DNA of 30,489 nt from Zoopage sp. CT-All (taxonomy: Eukaryota > Zoopagomycota > Zoopagomycetes > Zoopagales > Zoopagaceae). The stretch is from NCBI GenBank assembly GCA_004114245.1, contig QZWS01000070.1:1-30489 (forward strand). Direction: 5' to 3'. The notes below the pieces were generated by a model. That model saw nothing but the letters and a program-made list of their open reading frames with translations, was not told the origin of the DNA and did no database searches. The position numbers and the translations under genes are program-made. Below are positions 20,701-29,574 of the stretch, one piece after another. Numbering within the stretch: position 1 is the first letter of the stretch; every line of letters begins with the position of its first letter.

Positions 20701-23205
20701 GACAGGCTTAAATCTACCTTCCTATGGGTACGGGTCCGCAGCAATCCTTCGCGCTATCGACTCTCCCATGGACTATCCGCGGTTTCCCCTGAGAAGCAAA
20801 TGGAAGAGCTCTGTCTTCGCGACATGCAGCTTCTTGACCAACACGGAATGATCAAACTAGATATGGGTAGTAAGAAGCTCAGTGGAACAGGTACAGTTAT
20901 ACTTGAATTTAACAATAAATATCTCGATAGACGTTGGTTCCGCGATGGCAAAATACTACGTTGCGTTTGAGACGATGGTTAAATTTGTCAATGTGCAAGA
21001 CACGTCGTTGAAAGGACTTGTAAGTAAAAGTATCCTGCTGCCCGCACCCGAGTCCGCTTTATAGCTTGAAGTCGTCGCCATGGCCGAGGAATTCGCAGAT
21101 ATTCGCTTTAATTCGGGCGACAAAGGCGCACTTAAAGAAGCGTCAAAGAACACTGGTATCCGCTTTCCGGTGAAGGGTTTATTCAAAGACGCATGGCAAA
21201 AAGTGTTCATTATGATTCAAGTTTGACACCCAGTTTATGGCAATCATGTCGAGTTCTCTAGTGCACGCTCGCTGGAATTGATTTTACACCAAAAAGCGCC
21301 AGCGCCGCCGTTGAAATGCAAGCAGCTTATGTTGGATGCTGGTCAGCCGTCGCTAACGCAGCAATAGGATGACTGTTATGCGAACGAGTGCGCGCATCGC
21401 GTCCTGTCTTGTTGAATGCTTGGCTCTTCGTGAAAATGTGCATTCCTTGAGAAACGCGGTCGAAATGTGAATAATGAGCGTAGCTCGATATATCTAACGT
21501 CATTTAGTCATCGATGTTTAAAGTTAAAGATGTGGGAAAATTCGACATTGATGCTTAGGCAGATTGACCGCATTGGTACGATGCTGCGATATTCTATGCT
21601 TGCCAACTGCCTCTGAATTAGGCTTGCAGTACGCTACCAGTCTTTCCAACAAGGGCATAACCAGCTTTGAGAAGCTAAAAGCCACTGACCCACGTCAGCT
21701 TGAAGCGGTAGCAGCCGTCAAGCAGCGCGCTTTAATCACCAGTGTTAGATGCTGAATCGCAACCCGCCTTTTGGCGATCTCCTTCACGACAATGTCCGTC
21801 GCCTTCCCAAGATTACAGCTACAGTGAACAAGGGAAAGGTTACCAGTAATGCCGTCCAATTTTCAATTGCGTTATCGCTGTCCAATGCGGATGCCGCCAT
21901 CAATAAAGGAAATCTGCTGTGCATGGCTTCACTGATCGTGGGCGTTCAGAATAGGCTTGTCGATTTTCGTCGACTAAGGTTGCTTTCTCACTTGGCAAAT
22001 ATGCTAACACACCTTTAGTCTACGTAAAGTTCGGGATGGAATCACGGTCCGTGTTTCACCAGAATTTGACCGACCCAAGCAACCCTTGAGCATCTTTGTC
22101 ATATGCGAAGATTATCGTATGATTCAGCCATGGCAAATCTATTTTTAACATTGACAGACGGGCTTGATGTGCTTGAGGAGTATGACCCATGCCTGCCCGC
22201 AAGCGCCTTCCCATCGCATATTCCGCATCAGCAAGATATTGCCAAGGCGGGCAGGCTATCGCGTGAGGGACAATCCTCACCAATTGGTAGATGCTTGAGC
22301 GCCGTCCAGAGGCAGTCGCTGCGGACGACAAGTTGACTTATCGCGGTACTTGGCATTGCTCTGCCGATGCTTGCTTACCAGTGCATTAGAGCGCAAATCC
22401 CCTGATCTGAACCCCAGCTCTGATGGGTTGTGGCTTTTCGAAGATCTGCCCATCCCGGGTAAGCTTCATGCCGCGCCAGTCTCCAGTATTCCAGAAAGCG
22501 TATTTAGAGCCCCCAGTCCCTATTCCCATGTCATTTCACTATGATACTGCCAATGCTCAGTCGTGTAATCATCGCTGCAAAAATCGCACCGCGTGCAAGC
22601 ACACCTGCTGCAAGGTTGGAGTCTTGAATAAGACTGCAAAGCGCCGTGCCGGTCAAAGAAAGCGTGACGATGCTACTGCTCTTGATGCTTTCAAGATGAG
22701 CAGTTCCACTCCAACGTCTGCACCAAAAAAAGCTCGGCAGGACGAAGTATTTTTTTCTGGTATCCCCGGAGGTATTCATGCATGCACACCGCAGAGTCGT
22801 CGGCGTATGTCTACGCTGGATCGATCTGTGCTTCCTATTGCTCCGCTTGGCTGTCCATTCGATGACGCCTTGGATGATATTGCTTCTCAAACCGGCAGCT
22901 ACACTGCCGAGTTGGACTCCGCCATGTTCTCGACGCCATTTAATCAGCAACCTCGGCCGCCGGCAGATATCTCTACTGCGGAAGTATTACTTGGTATGGG
23001 TCAGCATTTCGCGACTTGGGTGCAGCCAACAGCCGATGTCATTGGCGCTGATGACGTTCCCATGCGTGCCGCAAAGGCAAATGGCAATGAACCGATCTAT
23101 ATCAGTTGCGACGAAGACGAGGAGTGGCAGTATGACGACCCACGAGCTGGAGAGCTCTACGACTTGTCCAACATGCAGTACGATATGGATTTGTATGAGG
23201 CTTAG
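17702..23205 (+). CDS. HFM1: Mer3/HFM1 meiotic DNA helicase, 31 exons
   Basis: Exons: 17702-17931, 17979-18155, 18219-18363, 18410-18548, 18595-18696, 18742-18809, 18857-18890, 18939-19045, 19092-19152, 19203-19266, 19313-19397, 19445-19770, 19815-19863, 19905-20011, 20059-20096, 20142-20243, 20293-20427, 20469-20655, 20706-20890, 20931-21019, 21065-21220, 21262-21317, 21368-21466, 21508-21575, 21622-21707, 21749-21978, 22019-22116, 22158-22262, 22310-22345, 22390-22458, 22508-23205. All phases close, giving 1376 aa. Motifs in order: motif [10 protein letters not shown] split by an intron, DEVH box [38 protein letters not shown], then a winged-helix and Sec63-like region, and the HFM1-type Cys/His cluster [20 protein letters not shown], followed by an acidic tail. 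The family unwinds DNA in meiotic recombination and stabilises crossover intermediates (ZMM group). Introns are 40-63 bases; three appear to be GC-AG. Exons 28-30 are the least certain. Confidence 0.88.
18697..18741 (+). other. GC-AG intron in Mer3 (45 nt, frame-preserving)
   Basis: Borders are GCATGA and GACCTAG, with branch-like GGCTGACC. Removing it joins PISEL to [11 protein letters not shown] with only PLQ between, as in relatives. It has no stop and is a multiple of three, so retention would only insert 15 residues. Confidence 0.6.
20097..20141 (+). other. GC-AG intron in Mer3 (45 nt, frame-preserving)
   Basis: Borders are GCACTG and CAGTAG. Removing it gives [19 protein letters not shown], which fits the family well; keeping it inserts 15 polar residues with no stop. 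There is no GT donor at this point. Confidence 0.55.
21318..21367 (+). other. GC-AG intron in Mer3 (50 nt)
   Basis: Borders are GCAAGC, close to the ideal GC-donor sequence, and GCAATAG, with branch TCGCTAAC. Using it joins SAAVEM to [20 protein letters not shown] in phase; reading through hits a stop. Confidence 0.7.
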
Positions 23206-23302
23206 CCACTTTGGGACTTTGCAGGATGCATATATATGAATGCAACAATATGCTAATTGTGTTGTAAAATGGTACTACTTGGGTGCTATTGAACATTATA
23301 TC

Positions 23303-24319
23303 CTAATCATTTGCGTACTTGCCACTAGAAGGCGACGGCCAGGCCGTGGGTGCCGCGACTCCGCTCCCGTCCACCAGCAATGATCCATACACAACTCTGG
23401 CATCTTTCAACCAAAATCGATACCAGGCCCAAACCATGGGAATGGTAGCTGCGTGCCATAGACTGTGCGCATCGATGGTACTAAATATTGGTGGGAAATC
23501 CATCAATTCGAACGACATGGCCGCAGACATGGCGAGACATAGAGCCGACGGAACCCACCAGTCCGTGCGGCGGTTGCGTGCTCGGAACGACCAGTAAAGC
23601 CATAGCAGGCTGTGAAGGATTCCAACAGTGACGCATGCCATCATATTATATCCGTAGTCGAATTTGACAAAGCCCAAATACCCGATATGTACGATGTAGA
23701 GGGGAGTGACGAGGAGAAGGAGCAGTATCTGAGACCAAGGTTGCGTGATCCACGCGATGCGTGCAAACGCAAACGCCGTAGAGAAGAGAATCCCGAGCCC
23801 AGCGGAGAAATAGTCCGCCTTCTCAGTCCATGGCACATCACGCGTGTGAAACACCGCAGACCATAGCCACACATTCATCCCACACCAACAATATAGCAGC
23901 ATCAACGCACGAAATGGGTGATCACGCGGAAGCGATGCAACACGGCGTCGGTTTGCGTAGTGGCCGTAGCCATTGAGAAGCGAGAAGACAACAGAGGCAG
24001 GCTCTTGTGCGCCAAGGAGTCGGTGGAAGGGCCACTTGCCGTAGTACTGCAACACAGGCCAGCCACGATTGACGCGTGATTGCGTTACTTCGTGCTGGCA
24101 GTGGTATGAGCAGTCTGAGGGGCAGGACCAAAAGGTCAAGCGCAAGGAAAGATCGAGCGGTGCAGACTTGGCGATCTCAGAGCACCGGGAAGCGGTGCAG
24201 AGGGCCAAGCACTGCTGGAACTCGGGGTCGCGGTCGCCCACAGACGGCGCGGACGGTGCGACGAATAGCGTGAGCAGGAGAAGCGGCACAATGGACGCGA
24301 ACAAGAAGCATCGGGGCAT
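23303..24319 (-). CDS. PER1: Per1/PGAP3 family GPI-lipid remodelling protein
   Basis: Single exon, 338 aa, from the ATG at 24317-24319. A signal peptide (FLFASIVPLLLLTLFV) is followed by a Cys-rich lumenal part (QCLALCTASRC, WSCPSDCSYHCQ), the block QYYGKWPFHRLLGAQEPASV and about seven membrane segments. Conserved points include FHTRD and TEKADYFSAG, the FDYGYNM region and DAHSLWHAATIP. Family members act in the ER or Golgi on the lipid part of GPI anchors (removal of an acyl chain in the known cases). The length matches the family. Its stop lies 97 bases from the Mer3 stop (convergent). Confidence 0.93.
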   Translation of the reverse strand: MPRCFLFASIVPLLLLTLFVAPSAPSVGDRDPEFQQCLALCTASRCSEIAKSAPLDLSLRLTFWSCPSDCSYHCQHEVTQSRVNRGWPVLQYYGKWPFHRLLGAQEPASVVFSLLNGYGHYANRRRVASLPRDHPFRALMLLYCWCGMNVWLWSAVFHTRDVPWTEKADYFSAGLGILFSTAFAFARIAWITQPWSQILLLLLVTPLYIVHIGYLGFVKFDYGYNMMACVTVGILHSLLWLYWSFRARNRRTDWWVPSALCLAMSAAMSFELMDFPPIFSTIDAHSLWHAATIPMVWAWYRFWLKDARVVYGSLLVDGSGVAAPTAWPSPSSGKYAND

Positions 24320-24421
24320 TCTGGTGTATTAGCAGTCAAGGTAATTTGTCAAGTGTGCTTGCCAATAGTCCTCAATGGAATAGTCGAGCTCGACGTTCAT
24401 TTCTCTCTATGTTGCTGCCGA

Positions 24422-25456
24422 CTACATTCTATTCAGCAGGCGCATAGCCATCTCAAAACTACCAAAGGCATTACAAGCAACGCTAAAGAAGCAGGTTGTA
24501 TATACCATAAGAAGGTGGCAGCGTTGGCTGGGGCAGCACGCAACATACACGGCGCCAAGCCCCGGAAGAATCCGGTTACGCCCTCGCTAGAATATATCTT
24601 TCGCGCACAGTCCATCATGGACCGATACTTACGGTCAGAGGACGTAAATCCATCTGTCTGTAATTTTGACTTGATCACATCCAGCGGGAATATAGTCAGC
24701 CACAACGAGTATCCGGCTACCGCACCGTTCATGCACACCCTCCACGTCTCAAGCTTTTCTCTTGGTTTGCGTAAATGCGCCATGTCGCGCTGAATCAGGT
24801 GCTCGTATACCATGAAATACATGCCGAATCCACCAAACTCTCTGAGCATGGTCACTCCCTGACCCTTGTATATCCCTGGAATGCCATGCGCGGAGTACAC
24901 TTTGCTCGCAAGGTCGAGTGGGCCAGCATAGGGCAGAGCACCGCCAATGGCTGTCGCAGACTGGACCTGGAGGCGCGTTCGAATGTGCTCAACGGGCCCG
25001 GCAACAAACGAGTTGGCCACTCCAGCTACTGCACCCGATATGAACAGCTGAGGAAGAGTTAGGCCAGCACCAGCGGCGCTGTCTTTCCTTAGGGCGTTGG
25101 TGTGCGTAAAGTGCCGCTTCATGAACTCGAGGACGCCAAATTGAATGCTGACACAGAGCCCGACACCAAGCAGTGGCGTAGTCGTGCCCTTATAGAACGC
25201 GCCGAGGCCCTCGGCTGCGGTCTTTCGTGCACAACCCAGCATCCCGGAGTATTGTGGCGGTTGGCCGGGCGGCGGCACGGCCTGCGCCTGCAACCTAACT
25301 TTAATCGTGTCGAACGGCTTAGTACGAGTCAGAGCGTGAGCATAACAAGATCCTCGGGCATACCTGGCCTGTGAGGACCTGGGCAATGCCACCGACGGTT
25401 CCCGCAGTCAAGTCCTTGGCCGTGCGTGCAAAGCCTTCATCGTGACGCGCGTCCAT
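24422..25456 (-). CDS. Mitochondrial inner-membrane carrier, YMC-like, three exons
   Basis: Model: complement(24422..24458, 24506..25317, 25364..25456), 313 aa. The introns are 47 bases (GTATAT to GGTAG) and 46 bases (GTATGC to ACTAAG). Three carrier repeats show the signatures PFDTIKVRLQ, PVEHIRTRLQ and PLDVIKSKLQ. The second repeat has Glu instead of Asp, and MLREFGGFGMYF follows, which together resemble the Ymc1/Ymc2 branch and related basic amino acid or acylcarnitine carriers. The transported substrate cannot be fixed from sequence. The C-terminal 12-residue exon (FEMAMRLLNRM) replaces an unspliced tail that would read into junk. It is divergent with the methyltransferase, with 33 bases between ATGs. 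A decayed relative lies at 29.6-30.3 kb. Confidence 0.9.
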
Positions 25457-25489
25457 CGGAGAATGATTTTTGTTTTGCGCAAATTTGCG
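25457..25489. promoter_or_regulatory. 33-base gap between divergent start codons (carrier / methyltransferase)
   Basis: The carrier ATG (minus, 25456) and the preferred methyltransferase ATG (plus, 25490) are 33 bases apart. An in-frame upstream ATG at 25463 would shrink the gap to 6 bases. Confidence 0.5.
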
Positions 25490-26146
25490 ATGCCTTCCGC
25501 CGCTCCGCCGGAATATGGCGAACTTCAATATTGGGAATCGCGGTTCCAGCACGAGTCGGCATTTGAGTGGCTCCTGCCGTTCGCAGCATTTCGGGATAGC
25601 ATCATCGCTGTCCTTGGTGCTCCCGATGACGCCGACGACCGACGCATTCTCCACATCGGCTGTGGCACCTCCACGCTCCCACAAGACCTAGCCGCTGCTG
25701 GATATGCCCAAAATATTGTGCATACGGATTTCAGTGAGACGGTGGTTGGACGGTGCCGAGACAAGAGCCCCGAGCTGTCGTGGGCTGTGGTCGACGCACT
25801 TCAGCTCTCGGTCGCCTATGCACCAGCCTCCTTCGATGTGGTCATTGAAAAAAGTGTTGCAGATGCCATATCATGTTCGGATGATGATAATTCGTCAAGG
25901 CTGCAGCAGCTATCCGCAGAAGTCCATCATGTATTGAAGCCTGGGGGCGTCTGGTGGATGCTGTCATATTCTGCCAATCGAGATTGCACGCGGTTTGGGC
26001 ACGGATGGGCAGTGACTCGCACGGAATTCTTGCTGACGCACCCGGAAGAACAGTCTGAAGGCATAAGGAGGGTGCATCGGCCTGCAACACTGAATTATGT
26101 GTATGTGCACCAGAAGCCCGGTGGCGAGGTTGCCATAGAGTGTTGA
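25490..26146 (+). CDS. Class I SAM-dependent methyltransferase, METTL13/EEF1A-lysine type
   Basis: 218 aa from the ATG at 25490, chosen because MPSAAPPEYGELQYWESRF matches the typical start of this group. A 9-codon longer form from 25463 is possible. The SAM-binding motif I is ILHIGCGTSTLPQDL; the acidic second-strand position is in HTDFS; SFDVVIEKSVADAI and VLKPGGVWWMLSY complete the Rossmann fold. The small size and start resemble eukaryotic methyltransferases that modify EF1A lysines, but the target is inferred. Single exon. Confidence 0.85.
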   Translation: MPSAAPPEYGELQYWESRFQHESAFEWLLPFAAFRDSIIAVLGAPDDADDRRILHIGCGTSTLPQDLAAAGYAQNIVHTDFSETVVGRCRDKSPELSWAVVDALQLSVAYAPASFDVVIEKSVADAISCSDDDNSSRLQQLSAEVHHVLKPGGVWWMLSYSANRDCTRFGHGWAVTRTEFLLTHPEEQSEGIRRVHRPATLNYVYVHQKPGGEVAIEC

Positions 26147-26376
26147 TAGACCTCAATAGTCTGCTAGCCAGCTCGTTTATGTATTGCTGTGGTAATTGCT
26201 TGCATTCCAATAGGCACAAAATGATATGATACAGCCACCAGTAGTGTTGTAATGAAGCTCCCAGTCCGGGTTGCAGTGTTTAGGCAGATATCTACATTAA
26301 TGGAGCATCTTGCCTAGGATGAAAGAATTTCAATAACCTAAGGATAGGCGAGTACATTTCCAGCCTATTTGACTGT

Positions 26377-27366
26377 TTACTTCTCACTGCTCAGTGCCTT
26401 CTCAACTGCCTTCATATGCATCACTTGGTAATAATGCTCAATGACTCTCTTGCTATCTCCTGACCACGAACAAGTACTGCATTTGATTGTCTCTGTAGCT
26501 ATCTGGTCAGAATGTTTCAACCTGTAATGCTTTACAAGGTCTTCTACTGATGTAGTGAAGTTGCACTTGCTGCACTTGACAGGCTGCTTCATATACGCGA
26601 AATAAGGCTTCCTTTCCTCGTCTGGTAAATCAAGAATACGTTTTCTGCGTTCAGATCTTTTAGTACTGTCTTCACGCCGCCCCTTGTGCATTGTGCGGTT
26701 CTTTACAATGCCACGCGGTTGTTTAGCTTTCTTGCTGTGGGTAATACCAGGGTTGTGCTTTGCCAAATACTGGTTAGGATCCATGTAATCCAAAGAAGGT
26801 GGGTAAGGACTTTGGATGGAAGCAAGAGATGGATGATTCCCCGGAACGTGAGACATATAGTTAGGAGACGGAGGAGTCCATAGATTGGGATTGGAAGCAT
26901 GTAGTTGAATCAATGGTGAATAAGTGGGGCCAAGAGGCGGATAATTCCTCAGAGTTTGAGACACATAGTTAGTAAGAGGCAGGTGAGTATGCTGAATGGG
27001 AGCAGGCTGCTGTGGATTCGATGGCAAAATATTGGGGCCAAAAGATGCATGATTCCCCGAGGGTTGAACAGCATAATTTGAAGGAGGTGGGGGAGTACGC
27101 TGAATGGGAGCAGGCTGCTGTGGATTCGATGGCAAATAAGGGGGGCCAAAAGACGGATAATACCCCAGGGTTTGAGACACATAATTTGAAGGAACTTGTC
27201 TCAGAAATGGGAGGATATTTGACGCTTTTGCAACAGGCAGACGATACCGGTCAAGTTCTTCCTCTGGTTTGTCCCGCGAATCCGATGGCGAGCTTGCCCT
27301 GACGCTTACTCTTCCGACAGCAATGGCAGCAAATACTGCAATGCAGATTGTATGGCGAATTCTCAT
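26377..27366 (-). CDS. Secreted protein with Pro-rich repeats, basic segment and two C2H2 fingers (copy A)
   Basis: 329 aa, single exon, ATG at 27364-27366. Signal peptide: MRIRHTICIAVFAAIAVGRV, likely cut near VRA-SSP. Residues 60-192 are about four tandem units of about 36 residues, rich in Pro, Asn, Gln and Tyr, with the core NYVSQTLGYYPSFGP. Residues about 211-247 are strongly basic (SKKAKQPRGIVKNR, RSERRKRI), like a nuclear-localisation stretch. Two zinc fingers follow: Cys265, Cys268, His280, His285 and Cys296, Cys299, His311, His317. I know of no named family with this arrangement. It may be an exported effector-like protein or a metal- or DNA-binding extracellular protein; both are inference. 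Paralogous to copy B at 28.5-29.3 kb. Confidence 0.82.
   Translation of the reverse strand: MRIRHTICIAVFAAIAVGRVSVRASSPSDSRDKPEEELDRYRLPVAKASNILPFLRQVPSNYVSQTLGYYPSFGPPYLPSNPQQPAPIQRTPPPPSNYAVQPSGNHASFGPNILPSNPQQPAPIQHTHLPLTNYVSQTLRNYPPLGPTYSPLIQLHASNPNLWTPPSPNYMSHVPGNHPSLASIQSPYPPSLDYMDPNQYLAKHNPGITHSKKAKQPRGIVKNRTMHKGRREDSTKRSERRKRILDLPDEERKPYFAYMKQPVKCSKCNFTTSVEDLVKHYRLKHSDQIATETIKCSTCSWSGDSKRVIEHYYQVMHMKAVEKALSSEK
26850..27190. repeat. 108-base tandem repeats encoding the 36-residue Pro-rich units
   Basis: Units aligned at about 27082-27189 and 26974-27081 are very similar (shared GGGAGCAGGCTGCTGTGGAT and nearby sequence). The next two units toward 26790 are more diverged. Unit length is a multiple of three, so changes in number keep the frame. 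Confidence 0.75.
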
Positions 27367-27440
27367 GGCTTATTGGATGCTTTTGTGATTTCTGTGGTGA
27401 ATGAGGGCGTGTTCAAGCAGGCCGCGTGGTTGATATTGGG
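27300..27440. repeat. Signal-peptide plus upstream module, near-identical to 29278-29418
   Basis: The segment holding the first ~22 codons and about 75 bases upstream matches the start of copy B with only a few differences. Just inside the mature region the two genes diverge strongly. Confidence 0.8.
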
Positions 27441-27654
27441 GTGCAAAAAATGCCACACTGACGGCTGCCCATATGCTTCAGTCCAAATGCTCAGCATCTT
27501 TTTCCTGCTGGTGGAAAATGCAGAGTCAGCCATGCTAAAGATCAACATAATATCAGCTATGACATGTCACTGACCATGGTCACCTTTAATGTGCTAGACA
27601 TTCCAAAGTGTGTTGCAGAATTGGTGCAATCTTGAGCAGTTAGTAAATAGCCCA

Positions 27655-27735
27655 TCCAGGCAAGGAATTCAATGAACCTAGGGATAGTGCCTACATTTCT
27701 ACCAGCATTCAATCTGTTTTATTCTTAATTGCATT
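27655..27735 (-). pseudogene. Ghost of a third copy: 3' flank without a coding region
   Basis: This stretch (ATGAACCTAGGGATAG, then TGCCTACATTTC and ACCAGCATTCAATCTG) resembles the 3' flank of copy A (about 26325-26380) and of copy B (about 28495-28550). No finger coding sequence follows it. It is best read as the remains of a lost family member. Confidence 0.5.
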
Positions 27736-27786
27736 TGTGTGGTTTATGTTGGAAAGGTTTACTCTCACTAGGTATCAGGGGTTGGG

Positions 27787-27962
27787 TGTGTAGACTGCTG
27801 AAAGAAAGATTATCTCATTTCTTGCACTATCACTGTCACAGTCTCTTTTCTTCTTATCTTGTCAACACCAGTGTTGACCATAATACACCCTATTAACATC
27901 CTTCCCTTCTTTATACTACCTCCTCCTATTGCCTTTCTCCTCCCCTAGAGTCGGTCATCACA
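27787..27962. repeat. Solo LTR-like fragment between the paralogues
   Basis: It begins TGTGTAG, ends TCATCACA and holds the near-palindrome GTCAACACCAGTGTTGAC (27861-27878) followed by ATAATACA. The LTR at 8670-8785 has the same layout (palindrome, then ATACATA). The orientation and edges are approximate. Confidence 0.4.
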
Positions 27963-28540
27963 ATCATTGTGCCACTTGCCCTCAATCCAACAATTTACTT
28001 TGTAGTAATGGTATTTAGCTATTCTGAATTCCACTATGTTGTGGTATGGAAAGTCAGTTAAAGAGTAGTCTCTTTTTCTAATATCCAAATATATGGAGAG
28101 TTCTGTCAATCCTAATCCCCCTTGACACTACCCATGATACCTTACCCATCCACACACTACAACTGCTATGGAAAATTTACTCTTTACTACAAACACATAA
28201 CAATAGTATACTATTAGCCTATATAATATCATAAATATCAAATAAGGCAATTAATTAAGTGAATGGAAACAGGAAATACAATGATCAAAAGTAGTAGATA
28301 GCAGAGTGGATGGTAGCAATCATTTCAACAAAAGAACAAACAGATAAACAACCATCCTATCCTATTAAAGTGCTTATTAAGCATGATGAAGTGCATGCAT
28401 GAATTATAGCAAAATAGGATGGCAGCGATTACAAAACATATGCAAGGGCACAATTTGGTAGAGGTACTCTTGAGTAAATTGCTCCTACAGGTAAGAATAT
28501 GAACCTAAGTATAGGTGCCTACATTCCACCAGCATCCAGC
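27963..28540. other. AT-rich intergenic stretch with no gene seen
   Basis: I see no long open frame, RNA gene or clear repeat here. It is rich in short A/T runs and holds the 3' flank of copy B at its right end. Several stretches look like old, worn repeat DNA. Confidence 0.5.
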
Positions 28541-29344
28541 TTATTTTGGCTGTTTTTTCAACCGCCTCAATGCCGCCTCAACTGCCTTGACATGTTTCAG
28601 TATGCAATAATGACGCTGGATTAATCCGTGTTCCACTTGGTGATGACAATAGTCGCACTCAATTGACTCTTTAGGACTCTGGCCTTTATGCTTCTTCTCA
28701 TAATGCGCTGGAAGGTCTTCAAATGCCAGACTGGAGTCGCACTTGCTGCACGTGACAGGCTGCTCCATATACTTGAAATAAGGCTTGCTTTCCTTAATTG
28801 GCAGTTTATCGATTCTTTTTTTGCGCGTATCCCTTAAAACATTGGACTTGCGTTGCGTCTTGTTTTTCTCACTTGACTTAACAATGCCACGCGATTGTTT
28901 AACTCGACGATTGGTGCGGATCTTCCATGGCGCAACAACATGATTGGGGCTTGTCAATGTATTTCTGCGGCCAGCAATGCCTGATTGTTCTGCATCAATA
29001 GAATTGGCAGCAACAATAGCAAGGTCATGAATTGTTGATGGTACTCCTAAATTTTGAGCCACAAAGGTAGGAGGCGAAGGAGCATGTTTGAGATTATGAG
29101 CAGGCTGCAGTGAATGCGATGGCGAAACATTGAAGGCAAAAGGCGGATGATTCTCCGGGGTTTGAGCCACATGAGCTGGAGGAGCATATCTCAGGGATTC
29201 AAGGGCTTCTGATGCTTCTGCTTCTGCAGCAGACAGTTGACGCCGGTTGGGCCTTTCATCTGCTGGGGAGCTTGCCCTGACGCTTACTCTTCCGGCAGCA
29301 ATGGCAGCAAATACTGCAATGCATATTGTATGGCGAATTCTCAT
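28541..29344 (-). CDS. Secreted protein with basic segment and two C2H2 fingers (copy B)
   Basis: 267 aa, single exon, ATG at 29342-29344. The signal peptide is identical to that of copy A over the first 16 residues. The Pro-rich part is short and worn: about one and a half units (HVAQTPENHPPFAFN, TFVAQNLG). A basic stretch (about 143-180: TNRRVKQSRGIVKSSEK, RKSNVLRDTRKKRIDKLP) aligns with copy A. Fingers: Cys199, Cys202, His214, His219 and Cys230, Cys233, His245, His251, followed by the shared VKAVEAAL helix. The mature proteins are only loosely similar outside the RGIVK, KPYF-YM-QPV and finger blocks. Function unknown; possibly an effector-like secreted protein. Confidence 0.8.
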   Translation of the reverse strand: MRIRHTICIAVFAAIAAGRVSVRASSPADERPNRRQLSAAEAEASEALESLRYAPPAHVAQTPENHPPFAFNVSPSHSLQPAHNLKHAPSPPTFVAQNLGVPSTIHDLAIVAANSIDAEQSGIAGRRNTLTSPNHVVAPWKIRTNRRVKQSRGIVKSSEKNKTQRKSNVLRDTRKKRIDKLPIKESKPYFKYMEQPVTCSKCDSSLAFEDLPAHYEKKHKGQSPKESIECDYCHHQVEHGLIQRHYCILKHVKAVEAALRRLKKQPK

Positions 29345-29418
29345 GGCCTATTGGATGCTTTTGTGATTTCTGTGGTGAATGAGGGCGTGTTCAAGCAGGC
29401 TGCGTGGTTGATTCTGGG
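29278..29418. repeat. Signal-peptide plus upstream module (second copy)
   Basis: The partner of 27300-27440. By eye about 5 to 7 differences were seen over about 140 bases, including silent or conservative changes in the signal peptide. Confidence 0.8.
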
Positions 29419-29574
29419 CGGTGCAAAATGTTACCACGTGGACTACCGGCATTCAACAGTGTATTTGCTTCATTCTTAATTGCGCAAAGTGCGTTCATTA
29501 CTCTGCACATACATTTGAAGTTATGTATGAGGTACAGTAAACTATGTACTCATTTAACTGCTGTTTTGCTGTCA

